From the NCBI RefSeq assembly GCF_005484585.1, contig NZ_CP039435.1:2232001-2296000 (forward strand): a stretch of 64,000 nt of DNA. Direction: 5' to 3'. The position numbers and the translations under genes were made by a program. This DNA comes from Brevundimonas sp. SGAir0440 (GTDB lineage Bacteria; Pseudomonadota; Alphaproteobacteria; Caulobacterales; Caulobacteraceae). Below the pieces are notes generated by a model that was not told the DNA's origin, did not search any database, and saw nothing but the letters and a program-made list of their open reading frames with translations. Below, one piece after another: positions 8,031-16,594 of this stretch. The stretch's first letter is position 1; each line of letters starts with the position of its first letter.

Positions 8031-8677
8031 CAGGCGGCTCCGCCGAAGCGGCGTCCGACCCACACCCGGCCGGCGATCAGCAGCCCCAGCGCCAGCGCCG
8101 TCACGGCCGCCAGCAGCCCGACGCCTCTCGCCATCAGGAAGAAGCTCAGCGCGCAGGCCAGCCCCGGCATCAGGGCATGGGTCACGACCACCGTGGCGCG
8201 CACCGCCCAATGCGGCCGCGGCCGGATCGCATCGGTGACGAAGGCGGCCCAGCCATAGGCGCCGGCGTGCATCACGCCGACCAGGGCCACCAGGCTCAGA
8301 TAGATCCAGGCCCCCTCTCCGTTGCGCGGCTGTTCGTAGAGCAGGGTCGTGGCGAACGGCATCAGCACCACCCCGGCCAGGGCCAACATGTTGAAGATCA
8401 TGACCCCGTTGCTGAAGCCGATCATGCGGGCGAACACTCGCCGGTGCGTGTTCCAGAAGACGCCGATGATGGCGAAGCTCAGCGCAAAGGCCGTGAACAT
8501 CGGCCACCGCTCGGCCCACAGGCTGGCCCACTGTCCGTTCCAGCCTTCGGGCACATGCAGTTCGATGGCCAGCAGGGTGATGGCGATGGCGAACACCCCG
8601 TCCGAGAACAGCAGCAGCCGCTCCAGGCTGTGATCGCCCTTCGCCGGGCTCAGGTCCGCTGTCGTCGTCGTCGTCAT
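8030..8677 (-). CDS. TMEM175/DUF1211 family membrane protein, probable K+ channel
   Basis: A 215-residue polytopic membrane protein with about six hydrophobic helices. It has the family hallmark FSDGVFAIAITLL near the N-terminus, which in studied TMEM175 proteins forms the pore-lining first helix. Bacterial TMEM175 members are potassium-permeable channels; function here is inferred from family. I chose the ATG ending at 8677 because an agggg site lies about seven bases before it, while the ATG at 8683 is too close to that site. The stop overlaps the rsmD start. The upstream GFA gene ends inside 8707, leaving a 29-base gap, so both may be on one transcript. Confidence 0.88.
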   Translation of the reverse strand: MTTTTTADLSPAKGDHSLERLLLFSDGVFAIAITLLAIELHVPEGWNGQWASLWAERWPMFTAFALSFAIIGVFWNTHRRVFARMIGFSNGVMIFNMLALAGVVLMPFATTLLYEQPRNGEGAWIYLSLVALVGVMHAGAYGWAAFVTDAIRPRPHWAVRATVVVTHALMPGLACALSFFLMARGVGLLAAVTALALGLLIAGRVWVGRRFGGAA

Positions 8678-8706
8678 CGCCATTCCCCCTGTCGCAACCC
8701 TTGCCG

Positions 8707-9117
8707 TCAATCCCGCGACGGCGCGAACTGCGCCCATAGCTCGTCCGTCGTCAGGCGCGGCCGTTCGCCCGCCAGCGCATAGGTCGCCGGCTTGCTCTCG
8801 ATGCAGAACTCGTCCTCAAGGACAAAGGCCGCCGGATCGTCGAACGCCTGGGCCGAGACCATGGTGATCGCCCCGTCGTTTGAGCGCCAGAACAGGCCGG
8901 TCCCGCAGGCGGGGCAGAACTGCCGCGTCGCCCACTCGGACGAGACATAGGTCGCCACCTCGCCCGTGACCGCGACGCTGTCGCCGCAGTCGACGCTGAA
9001 CAGGATGCCGCCCGACTGCCGCCGGCAGGTCGGGCAGTGGCAGGCGTGCATCCCGCCGTTCGGCGTCGCAGTGAAGGTGACGGCGCCGCACAGGCACCGC
9101 CCTGTCGAAATCGTCAT
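8707..9117 (-). CDS. GFA (glutathione-dependent formaldehyde-activating)-family protein
   Basis: A 136-residue zinc-binding protein of the GFA/CENP-V fold. Cysteine motifs appear in the expected order: GRCLCGAV at the N-terminus, CHCPTCRRQSGG at residues about 26-37, and FCPACGTGLFW near residue 67. These coordinate structural zinc in the family. Some members accelerate S-hydroxymethylglutathione formation, but most are uncharacterised, so the substrate here is unknown. It lies between the pseudouridine synthase (24 bases upstream) and the TMEM175 gene on the same strand. Confidence 0.93.
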   Translation of the reverse strand: MTISTGRCLCGAVTFTATPNGGMHACHCPTCRRQSGGILFSVDCGDSVAVTGEVATYVSSEWATRQFCPACGTGLFWRSNDGAITMVSAQAFDDPAAFVLEDEFCIESKPATYALAGERPRLTTDELWAQFAPSRD

Positions 9118-9140
9118 CGCTCAGTCCCCGGCGGCGATCC

Positions 9141-10694
9141 TCAGCGCGGCGTGCGCGGCTTGCCGCCGGGTCCGCGTCCGCTGGTTCCAGACGGACCGGC
9201 CGGCTTGCCGCCGCCCGTGCGAGGCTTGAAGTCGCGGCCGCCGCTCGGCTTGCCGCCAAGGCCCCCGGCGCGAGGGCCGGAACCGGCGCGTCCCGTCGGC
9301 TTGGCGCCGGGCTTGCCGCGCCGATCGTCGATGAACTGGTCTTCGCGCGGCTTGAAGGCGCGCTTGGGCCGATCTCCATCCCTCACGGAGTTGGCCTCAC
9401 GCGCCGGGCGGTCGCCGGCGGGCGCGGTGCGTTCGCGCGGCTTGAAGGTCTTGGAATGCTCGAACTTGGGCGCGGCCTTGGCCCAGCCTTCCTTCTTGGG
9501 AGGACGCTCGCGGCGCTCGACCGCAACCGCCTGGGCCGTCTCGGCGGCGCGGACGCGGCTAGGCTTGCGCGACGGATCCGACATGGCCGAACCCGACCGG
9601 CCCTTGACGATGGGCGTCGAGACCCGACGGCCGGGGATGGGCGCGGGCGTCTCGACCGTATTGCCGGTCGGCAGGTTCTCGGGCCGGATGTAGTCGGCCA
9701 GCAGCTCGCGGATCACGCGCGGCCCGACCTCTTCCACCGACCCGACCGGCAGCACGTCCAGGCGGAATGGGCCGTAGGCAAGGCGGATCAGCCGGTTGAC
9801 CGTCAGGCCGACGGACTCCAGCACCTTCCTGACCTCGCGGTTCTTGCCCTCGGTGATCGACACCGAGATCCACAGGTTCGCCGGCGCCTTGCCGTCTTCG
9901 GACTTGGACTCCTTGGCCTTGTCCAGCTTGGCCTCGATGGGGCCATAGGAGACGCCGTCCACGACCACGCCGTCCTTCAGCGCGTCCAACTGCTCCTGGG
10001 TGATCTTGCCCCGCGCCCGCGCCCGGTACTGACGCACCAGCGAGGTCGAGGGCAGCTCAAGCGCCCGGCTCAGCTCGCCGTCGTTGGTCAGCAGCAGCAG
10101 GCCTTCGGTCGCCAGGTCCAGCCGCCCGACCGAAATCACGCGCGGCAGACCGGCCGGCAGGGCGTCGAACACCGTCGGGCGACCCGTCGGATCGCTGTGG
10201 CTGGTCAACAGGCCCGCCGGCTTGTGATAGCGCCAGACACGCGTCGCCTGCGCCCCGCCGATCGGCTTGCCGTCCACGGTGATGACGTCGTCGCGCGTCA
10301 CCAGCGTCGCGGGCGTATCCAGGATGCGGCCGTTGACCGCCACCTTGCCCAGACCGATCAGCCGTTCGACCTCGCGGCGCGAGGCGATGCCGGCGCGGGC
10401 CATGGTCTTGGCGATTCGCTCGGCGCGCAGAGGCGTCTCAGGCGTCTTGGACTTGCCGTCCTTGCCGCCCTTATCGGTGCGGGGCCGGTCGCTGCGCGGC
10501 TTGTCGCTGCGGGGGCGGTCGGCCTTGTCGCCGAACCGCTTGGCGCCGTCTTCGCGAGGGCCGCGCGGCTTGTCGCCGAATGATCTCGTCCCGTCGCCGC
10601 TCTTGCGGGGACCGGAGGATTTAAAGGGCCGGGGCGACCGTTCGTCTTGACGGGCGCGGGGCTTCTTGTCGTTGTCGTCTGTATGGCGGACCAT
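9141..10694 (-). CDS. 23S rRNA pseudouridine synthase of the RsuA/RluB family, with long basic tails
   Basis: A 517-residue protein. The centre has an S4 RNA-binding domain (ERIAKTMARAGIASRREVERL, followed by GKVAVNGRIL) and an RsuA/RluB catalytic domain with the GRLDLATEGLLLLTNDG motif, whose Asp is the nucleophile. Both ends are extended by low-complexity Arg/Lys/Gly/Asp sequence: about 85 residues before the S4 domain and about 150 after the catalytic domain. Such tails are common in alphaproteobacterial RluB-like enzymes and probably bind RNA. RluB is the likely equivalent (pseudouridine near position 2605), but paralogues cannot be excluded. The ATG at 10694 overlaps head-to-head with the tadA start. 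Confidence 0.9.
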   Translation of the reverse strand: MVRHTDDNDKKPRARQDERSPRPFKSSGPRKSGDGTRSFGDKPRGPREDGAKRFGDKADRPRSDKPRSDRPRTDKGGKDGKSKTPETPLRAERIAKTMARAGIASRREVERLIGLGKVAVNGRILDTPATLVTRDDVITVDGKPIGGAQATRVWRYHKPAGLLTSHSDPTGRPTVFDALPAGLPRVISVGRLDLATEGLLLLTNDGELSRALELPSTSLVRQYRARARGKITQEQLDALKDGVVVDGVSYGPIEAKLDKAKESKSEDGKAPANLWISVSITEGKNREVRKVLESVGLTVNRLIRLAYGPFRLDVLPVGSVEEVGPRVIRELLADYIRPENLPTGNTVETPAPIPGRRVSTPIVKGRSGSAMSDPSRKPSRVRAAETAQAVAVERRERPPKKEGWAKAAPKFEHSKTFKPRERTAPAGDRPAREANSVRDGDRPKRAFKPREDQFIDDRRGKPGAKPTGRAGSGPRAGGLGGKPSGGRDFKPRTGGGKPAGPSGTSGRGPGGKPRTPR

Positions 10695-11165
10695 GATGAG
10701 CGGTTCATGCGCATGGCGCTGGACCAAGCGCAAGCGGCGGCGGACGCAGGAGAGGTGCCCGTGGGCGCAATTCTTGTCGATCCTGCCTCAGGTAAGGTAA
10801 TTTCGACCGGCGCGAACGGTCCGATTGCGGCTCGCGACCCCACCGCCCATGCCGAGATCGTCGCCATGCGGCGCGCGGCGACGGCGCTGGACAACTACCG
10901 CCTGACCGGCCTGACCCTGTATGTGACGCTGGAGCCCTGCGCCATGTGCGCCGGCGCCATCAGCCACGCCCGCATCGGCCGCGTCGTCTGGGCCGCCGAC
11001 GATCCCAAGGGCGGCGCCGTCATCCATGGCCCGCGCCTGTTCGAACAACCCACCTGCCACTGGCGTCCCAGCACGGACTCAGGCCTTCTGGCGGACGAGG
11101 CGTCGTCGCTGCTGAAATCCTTCTTCCGTCAAAGACGGGGAACGGCGACAGGCGGCGCACGTTAA
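10683..11165 (+). CDS. tadA: tRNA adenosine(34) deaminase TadA
   Basis: A 160-residue zinc-dependent deaminase that converts the wobble adenosine of tRNA-Arg to inosine. It shows the deaminase core HAEI (zinc His and catalytic Glu) and the second zinc motif PCAMCAGA with its flanking LEPCAMC context. The ATG at 10683 gives MADHDERFMRMALDQA; an in-frame ATG at 10707 would start directly at the conserved domain. With the 10683 start, its first codons overlap by 12 bases the first codons of the divergently transcribed pseudouridine synthase, so the promoters must lie inside each other's coding sequence. Assignment is secure; the exact start is not. Confidence 0.94.
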   Translation: MADHDERFMRMALDQAQAAADAGEVPVGAILVDPASGKVISTGANGPIAARDPTAHAEIVAMRRAATALDNYRLTGLTLYVTLEPCAMCAGAISHARIGRVVWAADDPKGGAVIHGPRLFEQPTCHWRPSTDSGLLADEASSLLKSFFRQRRGTATGGAR

Positions 11166-11215
11166 AACGCCGCGAAAAGCTGCGCCGTTGGGCGGGGCCG
11201 TGGAGGGAGAAGACC

Positions 11216-11641
11216 TTGTTCAAGCCGGATCTGCCGCAGCCGATCGTGTTCAGCGGCCTGGCCGCCCTGGCCCTCCTCACCGCCTGCGGCGCCGACCCCG
11301 ACAAGGCGCCGCGCACCGGCGACGAGGTCAAAGAACGCGCCATCCAGGCCCAGTCCGCCCGCCAGCGCACCGGCGCCGAAATCCAGGACCGCACCCTGAA
11401 CCGCGTCGTCCACACCGTCTATCTTTGCGACAACGGCGAGCGCCTGTCGGTCGACTTCGACAACCCGCGCCAGATGGCCACCATCCGCAACTCGTCCGGC
11501 GAGGCCATCGACCTGTATCAGGAGCGCGCCGCCGACGGCATCTGGTACCGCGCCTCCAACGTCGAGCTGCGCGGCAAGGGCGTCCTCGCCACCTGGTCGG
11601 TCGAAGGCCGTCAGCCAACGGAATGCCGGGCGGTAGACTAA
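11216..11641 (+). CDS. MliC-like lipoprotein (putative C-type lysozyme inhibitor), TTG start
   Basis: A 141-residue secreted lipoprotein. The N-terminal hydrophobic stretch VFSGLAALALLTAC ends in a lipobox (LTAC), with an acylated Cys near residue 23. The C-terminal part (VYLCDNGERLSVDF ... YRASNVELRGKGVLATW) has the layout of MliC/PliC domains, which inhibit C-type lysozyme in the periplasm. There is no ATG or GTG in frame at a suitable place. A TTG at 11216 lies after gggaga (11205-11210) with normal spacing and begins a proper signal sequence. It lies 50 bases after tadA, and its stop overlaps the convergent GNAT gene by four bases. Confidence 0.78.
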   Translation: MFKPDLPQPIVFSGLAALALLTACGADPDKAPRTGDEVKERAIQAQSARQRTGAEIQDRTLNRVVHTVYLCDNGERLSVDFDNPRQMATIRNSSGEAIDLYQERAADGIWYRASNVELRGKGVLATWSVEGRQPTECRAVD

Positions 11642-12225
11642 GCGAAGGCCGCTAATCGGCGGTCCAGTCTCTCGCGCACCTCGGCCCAGTCGTCGTCGAT
11701 GACGGCGAACATGGCGGTGTCGCGCGCCCGGCCGGTCCAGGTGATCTTGTGCTTCCTCAGCACGCCTTCGGCCTTGGCGCCCAGCTTCAGGATGGCGGCC
11801 TGGCTGTGGGGGTTGACGGCGTCGGTGATGATCTCGACCCGCACAGCGCCCGCGTCGAAGGCATGCCCCAGCAACAGCCGCTTGCAGGCCGGGTTGATCA
11901 CCCCGCCCCGCGCCTCGGGCCGATAGAAGGTCGAGCCGATCTCGCAGCGGCGATAGGCCGGGTTGATCTCATACAGGCTGGTCGTCCCGACCACCGCCCC
12001 GTCCGAGCGTCGCCGCACCGCATAGGCGATCCGCGTCTGCGCCTGCATCGCCGCCAGCGCAGCCTTCCACCAGGCCTCGAAATGATCGCCATGGGCAGGG
12101 GCGACCATGATATCCCAGGCCTCGGGATCGCAATCCAGCGCGGCCTTGACGTCGGCTTCCAGTCCTTCCTCGAACGGCTCCAGCCGCACGAAGCGATCCT
12201 CCAGAGCAACCGAGGCGATTCGCAT
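11638..12225 (-). CDS. GNAT family N-acetyltransferase, RimJ/RimL-like
   Basis: A 195-residue acetyltransferase of the RimJ/RimL type (Acetyltransf_3 layout). The sequence begins with a LEDRFVRLEPF segment typical of this subgroup. In the core, VGTTSLYEINPAYRRCEIGS precedes the acetyl-CoA binding region, here NPACKRLLLGHAFD, and is followed by RVEIITDAVNPHSQAAILKLG, where the conserved N-x-x-S-x-x-x-x-x-K-x-G pattern is visible. The start codon overlaps the aroB stop by one base (TGATG), so it is coupled to the shikimate genes on the minus strand. The substrate (protein N-terminus, amino acid or other small molecule) cannot be told from sequence. Confidence 0.88.
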   Translation of the reverse strand: MRIASVALEDRFVRLEPFEEGLEADVKAALDCDPEAWDIMVAPAHGDHFEAWWKAALAAMQAQTRIAYAVRRRSDGAVVGTTSLYEINPAYRRCEIGSTFYRPEARGGVINPACKRLLLGHAFDAGAVRVEIITDAVNPHSQAAILKLGAKAEGVLRKHKITWTGRARDTAMFAVIDDDWAEVRERLDRRLAAFA

Positions 12226-13331
12226 CACGCGGTCGCGCCTTCCTTGGTCAGGAAGGCCCGCACCTTGGCCGCATCGACGCCCTTGGCGACGAAGGCCTGG
12301 CCGATGCCGCGCGTCAGGATCAGGGTCAGCGCCCCGCCCTCGGCCTTTTTGTCGCCCGCCATCAGGGCCAGCAGACGGTCGGCCGAGAACGATCCCGCCT
12401 GATCCAGCCGGGTGGGCAGCCCAGCCGCCGCGACCACCGCCTCGACCCGTTCGACATCGTCTGCCGAACACAGCTCCTCGGCCGCCGAATATCGGAAGGC
12501 CATGCAGCAGCCGAGCGCCACCGCCTCGCCGTGCGCCAGCGCCCCTTCGTCGAAGCCGACCTCGGTCTCGATCGCATGGCCGAAGGTGTGACCCAGGTTC
12601 AGCAGGGCGCGCAGCCCCGCCTCCTTCTCGTCCTCGCCGACCACCGCGCTCTTGATCTCGACCGAGCGGATCACCGCCCGTTCCAGCGCAGCCGGATCGC
12701 CTTTGGCGCCCGCAGCCCCCTCGCCCGCCAGCCAATCGAAGAAGGCCGCGTCGCAGATCAGCCCGTGTTTCAGCACCTCGGCCCAGCCGGACCTCACCTG
12801 ACGTTCCGGCAGCGTCGCCAGCACGTCGATATCCGCCAGCACCAGACGCGGCTGATGAAAGGCGCCGACCAAGTTCTTGCCACGCGGCGTATCGATGGCC
12901 GTCTTGCCGCCGACGGACGAGTCGACCTGGGCCAGCAGGGTCGTCGGAATCTGCACGAAGTCTATGCCGCGCATGAACAGGGCCGCCGCCAGACCGGCCA
13001 GATCGCCGACGACCCCGCCGCCCAAGGCGATGACCACATCCTTGCGATCCAGACCGATCTCCAGCAGCCGGTCCAGCACGCGTTCCAGCTCGGCGAAGGA
13101 CTTGGAGCCCTCGCCCGCCGGCACCGCCACGATTTCGCTGGTCACGCCCGCCGCCGTCAGCGACGCGGTCAGGGTATCGGCGTGGATGCCCGCAACCGTC
13201 TCGTCGGTGACGATGACCGTCCGCCCGTTGGCCAACGGCGTGATGTGTGCGCCAGCCTGCGCCAGCAGCCCGCGTCTCACAACGACGTCATAGGCGGCAA
13301 AGGCCCCGCCGCTGACCGGAATGATCGTCAT
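12225..13331 (-). CDS. aroB: 3-dehydroquinate synthase
   Basis: Second step of the shikimate pathway: DAHP to 3-dehydroquinate, using NAD and a divalent metal. The 368-residue length is normal. NAD-binding motif [17 protein letters not shown] lies near residue 105. [19 protein letters not shown] and NLVGAFHQP follow. The metal ligands are the Glu of GWAEVLKHG and the two His of GHTFGHAIE. The start overlaps the aroK stop by four bases (ATGA) and the stop overlaps the GNAT gene, so aroK-aroB-GNAT is a coupled minus-strand operon. Confidence 0.97.
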   Translation of the reverse strand: MTIIPVSGGAFAAYDVVVRRGLLAQAGAHITPLANGRTVIVTDETVAGIHADTLTASLTAAGVTSEIVAVPAGEGSKSFAELERVLDRLLEIGLDRKDVVIALGGGVVGDLAGLAAALFMRGIDFVQIPTTLLAQVDSSVGGKTAIDTPRGKNLVGAFHQPRLVLADIDVLATLPERQVRSGWAEVLKHGLICDAAFFDWLAGEGAAGAKGDPAALERAVIRSVEIKSAVVGEDEKEAGLRALLNLGHTFGHAIETEVGFDEGALAHGEAVALGCCMAFRYSAAEELCSADDVERVEAVVAAAGLPTRLDQAGSFSADRLLALMAGDKKAEGGALTLILTRGIGQAFVAKGVDAAKVRAFLTKEGATA

Positions 13332-13894
13332 TGCGGGGTCTCCGTGCGTCGTCTTTGGCGCCAGTGTCGGCGCAGGTTCTTGTGAATGGCGTCCACTGCC
13401 TGGCCGTGCGAGCCCTGCCCGACGTCCACGGCAACATCGGCCTCGCCATAGATGGGATAGCGCGCCTCGGCCAAGCCGGTCAGCACCTCCAGCGGATCCT
13501 TGCCGCGCAGCAGGGGCCGCGTGTCGCGGCGCGCCACCCGTTCCGCGATGACCGCCAGATCGGCCCTCAGCCAGACGGTGTCGGCCTTGGACTTCAGCAG
13601 CGCCCGCGTCTCCGGGTTCATCATCGCCCCGCCGCCGGTCGCCAGCACGATGGGCGGCCCCTCCAGCAGCCGGCGGATCACCCGCGCCTCGCCCGCGCGG
13701 AACTCGGCCTCGCCCAGGGCGGCGAAGATTTCTGACACCGTCATCCCGGCCGCCGCCTCGATCTCTACATCCCCGTCCGCAAACGGCAGTCGCAGCCGAT
13801 TGGCCAGCCGACGACCGACCGACGATTTGCCCACCCCCATCAGGCCGACCAGGGCTATGGTGCGGGTCGGACCCGGATTCGCGCGCCGCCTCAT
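13328..13894 (-). CDS. aroK: Shikimate kinase
   Basis: ATP-dependent 3-phosphorylation of shikimate. The 188-residue P-loop kinase has Walker [10 protein letters not shown] near residue 18, the shikimate-binding DGDVEIE that follows, the GGGAMM loop near residue 87, and the LID arginines in RDTRPLLRG. The first gene of the aroK-aroB-GNAT operon. It diverges from xerD with 125 bases between the starts. A 21-codon open frame (13891-13956) ends in a TGA that overlaps this ATG and could be a leader peptide, or could mean nothing. Confidence 0.96.
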   Translation of the reverse strand: MRRRANPGPTRTIALVGLMGVGKSSVGRRLANRLRLPFADGDVEIEAAAGMTVSEIFAALGEAEFRAGEARVIRRLLEGPPIVLATGGGAMMNPETRALLKSKADTVWLRADLAVIAERVARRDTRPLLRGKDPLEVLTGLAEARYPIYGEADVAVDVGQGSHGQAVDAIHKNLRRHWRQRRRTETPQ

Positions 13895-14019
13895 CCGGCG
13901 GCTCCGGCGGAACTGTCGGTCGAGAGGAAGGCGAAGGCAGCGGCGCGGGCAGGCATGATCCAGAAAACCTCTACACCAAGCCTGACCCTGCGCCAGTCGT
14001 TCAGGCTGCGGATCGCCGC

Positions 14020-14922
14020 ATGACGCCCCAGATCGAGGCCTTTCTGGAGATGATGGCGGTCGAACGCGACGCCTCGCCCCATACGCTGTCCGCCTATGGC
14101 CGCGATCTGGCGGACGCGGAGATGGCGCTGTCGGACGCCGGCGGACTGATGAAGGCCGACGCCGAAGCGGTCGAGGCTTGGTTCGCGGACCTGTCGCGGC
14201 GCGGTCTATCCGCCGCCACCGCCGCCCGTCGCCGCTCCTCCGCGCGCCAGTTCTACCGCTTCGCCCTGGCCGAGGGGTGGCGCACCGACGACCCTTCGCG
14301 CCGCCTCGACGCCCCCAAACAGGGCCGGTCCCTGCCCAAGGTGTTGAGCCGCGCCGAGATCGGCGCCCTGCTGGCCGCCTCGGCCGCCCGTGACGCGGCG
14401 GCGGGCCTGCGCCTGGTCGCCCTGGTCGAGATGGCCTACGCCTCCGGCCTGCGCGTGTCCGAACTGCTGGGGCTGAAAGTCGAGGCCGTTCGGCGCGACC
14501 CCGCCTATCTGATCGTGCGCGGCAAGGGCGGCAAGGATCGGCTCGCCCCCCTCAACGCCGCCGCCCGCGAAGCGATCAAGGCCTGGCTCGTCGCGCGCGA
14601 CGCCAGACGCAAGCCTGAGGCCCCCGACAGTCCCTGGCTGTTCCCCTCCTCCGGCCGCACGGGCCACTTAACCCCACGCCGTTTCGCTCAACTGCTGGAC
14701 GAGGCGGCGATCACGGCCGGCATCGACCCCGCCCGCGTCAGCCCCCACGTCCTGCGCCACGCCTTCGCCACCCACCTGCTTGAAGGCGGCGCCGACCTAC
14801 GCGTCGTCCAGACCCTGCTGGGCCACGTCGATATCGCCACGACCCAGATCTACACCCACGTCGCCACCGACCGCCTGGCTCAGGTCGTCCACCAAAACCA
14901 CCCCTTGGCGCGCGACGACTGA
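14020..14922 (+). CDS. xerD: Tyrosine recombinase XerD
   Basis: A 300-residue site-specific recombinase that resolves chromosome dimers at dif with XerC. It has an N-terminal SAM-like core-binding domain (residues about 5-85) with TLSAYGRDL and ARRRSSARQFYRF. The catalytic domain has Arg145 (SGLRVSE), Lys169 (RGKGGKDR), His243 and Arg246 (HVLRHAF), His269 (LLGH) and nucleophile Tyr278 (IYTHV). All six catalytic positions are present, so it should be active. XerD rather than XerC is a judgement from overall sequence feel. The stop overlaps the next gene's start (TGATG). Confidence 0.93.
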   Translation: MTPQIEAFLEMMAVERDASPHTLSAYGRDLADAEMALSDAGGLMKADAEAVEAWFADLSRRGLSAATAARRRSSARQFYRFALAEGWRTDDPSRRLDAPKQGRSLPKVLSRAEIGALLAASAARDAAAGLRLVALVEMAYASGLRVSELLGLKVEAVRRDPAYLIVRGKGGKDRLAPLNAAAREAIKAWLVARDARRKPEAPDSPWLFPSSGRTGHLTPRRFAQLLDEAAITAGIDPARVSPHVLRHAFATHLLEGGADLRVVQTLLGHVDIATTQIYTHVATDRLAQVVHQNHPLARDD

Positions 14923-15164
14923 TGGCGCATATTCCGGCTATGGCTGAAGAGTTCTACGTCAAGGCGATCTGGGATCCCGAGGCAGGAGTCTGGTGCAGCG
15001 AGTCGAATATCGTCGGGCTGGTGCTGGAAACGGCGACACTCGGTGAGTTCGAGAACCTCGCTCGCCATTTCGCGCCTGAGCTTCTGGCGGAAAATCTCGG
15101 CATTCATGGCGCTGTCCCAGTGCGGTTCGAAGCGGCTGGTGGATTTGACGTGATCGCTGCGTGA
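14922..15164 (+). CDS. DUF1902-type HicB-like antitoxin
   Basis: An 80-residue protein with the pattern IWDPEAGVWCSESNIVGL followed by LVLETATLGEFENL, typical of DUF1902, a short relative of the HicB partial-RNase-H fold (a beta strand, W-x-x-S-x-D/N-I-x-G-L, then a helix). DUF1902 genes are commonly found next to HicA-like toxins, and a HicA gene starts 63 bases downstream. It has no separate DNA-binding domain. The ATG at 14922 overlaps the xerD stop by one base; an ATG at 14940 would give 74 residues and also start before the domain. Confidence 0.82.
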   Translation: MAHIPAMAEEFYVKAIWDPEAGVWCSESNIVGLVLETATLGEFENLARHFAPELLAENLGIHGAVPVRFEAAGGFDVIAA

Positions 15165-15227
15165 CCGTGCGTTGAGCCGGAAATGTCGGCGGCGATGATG
15201 CGCGATCTGCCCTGATCGGAAGCCGCC

Positions 15228-15422
15228 ATGCCGAAAGACTTCTACCCCGAACTGACCGCCCTTCTCTTCGCCGCCGGCTGGCATCGTGTCGTGAACGCCA
15301 AGGGCAGCCATGAGAAATGGCGGCATCCCGACCGACCGCATGCCGTCATCGTGCCGCGCTCGAAGAGCCGCCACACCGCCAACTCAGTCCTTAAACAGGC
15401 TGGTTTACCCAAGGCCTTCTGA
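15228..15422 (+). CDS. HicA/YcfA-like toxin
   Basis: A 64-residue dsRBD-like protein of the HicA mRNA-interferase family. The core is LLFAAGWHRVVNAKGSHEKWRH, including the catalytic-type His in GSHEKWRHP, then VIVPRSKSRHTANSVLKQAGL, the usual C-terminal helix. A ggaag site lies about six bases before the ATG. The order antitoxin then toxin is the reverse of classical hicAB but usual for DUF1902 pairs. The target would be mRNA, by family analogy. Confidence 0.85.
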   Translation: MPKDFYPELTALLFAAGWHRVVNAKGSHEKWRHPDRPHAVIVPRSKSRHTANSVLKQAGLPKAF

Positions 15423-15512
15423 ACCCCCGCTTGCCCGGCGGCGTTGACCTCTCTAGGTTCGCGCGCCTTCCCCAAGGGCGCTTTCGCCCGTTTGCAGTTC
15501 CCGGACGCCTTG

Positions 15513-16460
15513 ATGGCCACGCACTATCTCGACTTCGAAAAGCCGATCGCCGATCTGGAAGCCAAGATCGAGGAGCTGTCGCTGCTGGCCGACACCTCGG
15601 GCGACATCGACCATGAGATCGAGGGCCTGCGCAAAAAGGCCGACCAACTGCGCAAGAAGACCTACGCCGGCCTCGACCCCTGGATGAAGACCCAGGTCGC
15701 GCGTCATCCGCAGCGCCCGCACTTCATCGATTATGTCCAGAGCCTGTTCACCGACTGGAACGAGCTGCACGGCGACCGTCAGTTCGGCGACGACCAGGCC
15801 ATCCTGGGCGGTCTGGCCCGGTTCCGCGGCCGGCCCGTCGTCATCATGGGCCACGAAAAGGGCCACGACACCGCGACCCGCATCACCCACAACTTCGGCA
15901 TGGCGCGACCCGAGGGCTATCGCAAGGCTGTGCGCCTGATGGACATGGCCGAGCAGTTCGGCCTGCCGGTCCTCAGCTTCATCGACACCGCCGGCGCCTA
16001 TCCGGGCCTGGGCGCCGAGGAGCGCGGCCAGGCCGAGGCCATCGCCCGCTCGACCGAGCGCTGCCTGACCCTGGGCGTGCCCTCCATCGCCACCATCACG
16101 GGCGAAGGCGGCTCGGGCGGCGCCATCGCCATCGCCGCAGCCAGCCGCGTGCTGATGCTGGAACACTCCATCTATTCGGTCATCTCGCCCGAGGGCGCCG
16201 CCGGCATCCTGTGGCGCGACGGCGCGCGGGCCAAGGACGCGGCCATGGCGATGAAGATCACCGGCCCGGACCTGATGCAGCTGAAGATCGTTGACCGCCT
16301 GATCGACGAGCCTGTCGGCGGGGCCCATACCGATCGCGACACGGCCATGGCCAATGTCGGCGACGTGCTGGCCGAAGAGCTGAAGGGCTTCGACGGCCTG
16401 ACGCCGCAGCAGATCAAGAAGCGTCGCGCGGATCGCTTCTACGCCATCGGCGCCCTCTGA
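15513..16460 (+). CDS. accA: Acetyl-CoA carboxylase carboxyltransferase subunit alpha
   Basis: Alpha half of the carboxyltransferase that moves the carboxyl group from carboxybiotin to acetyl-CoA, the first step of fatty-acid synthesis. The 315-residue length matches the family. The start MATHYLDFEKPI is the conventional alphaproteobacterial N-terminus; the open frame extends 69 bases upstream without conservation. Key segments are DWNELHGDR, the oxyanion-type FIDTAGAYPGLGAEERGQ and GEGGSGGAIAI. It stands in the direction of xerD-hicBA but separated by 90 bases, so it probably has its own promoter. Confidence 0.97.
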   Translation: MATHYLDFEKPIADLEAKIEELSLLADTSGDIDHEIEGLRKKADQLRKKTYAGLDPWMKTQVARHPQRPHFIDYVQSLFTDWNELHGDRQFGDDQAILGGLARFRGRPVVIMGHEKGHDTATRITHNFGMARPEGYRKAVRLMDMAEQFGLPVLSFIDTAGAYPGLGAEERGQAEAIARSTERCLTLGVPSIATITGEGGSGGAIAIAAASRVLMLEHSIYSVISPEGAAGILWRDGARAKDAAMAMKITGPDLMQLKIVDRLIDEPVGGAHTDRDTAMANVGDVLAEELKGFDGLTPQQIKKRRADRFYAIGAL

Positions 16461-16594
16461 CGCCCGGTCGCTCCGGCGACCAGCGTTAACGCAGCATCCA
16501 CCCTCGTCTGCCAAGCTCGGCGCTTCGTTCAGGGGCATCGGGGTTTGCGACCGGCCATGAGTTCAGCGGCGCGACAGACGGGGGCCTTTGCGCC

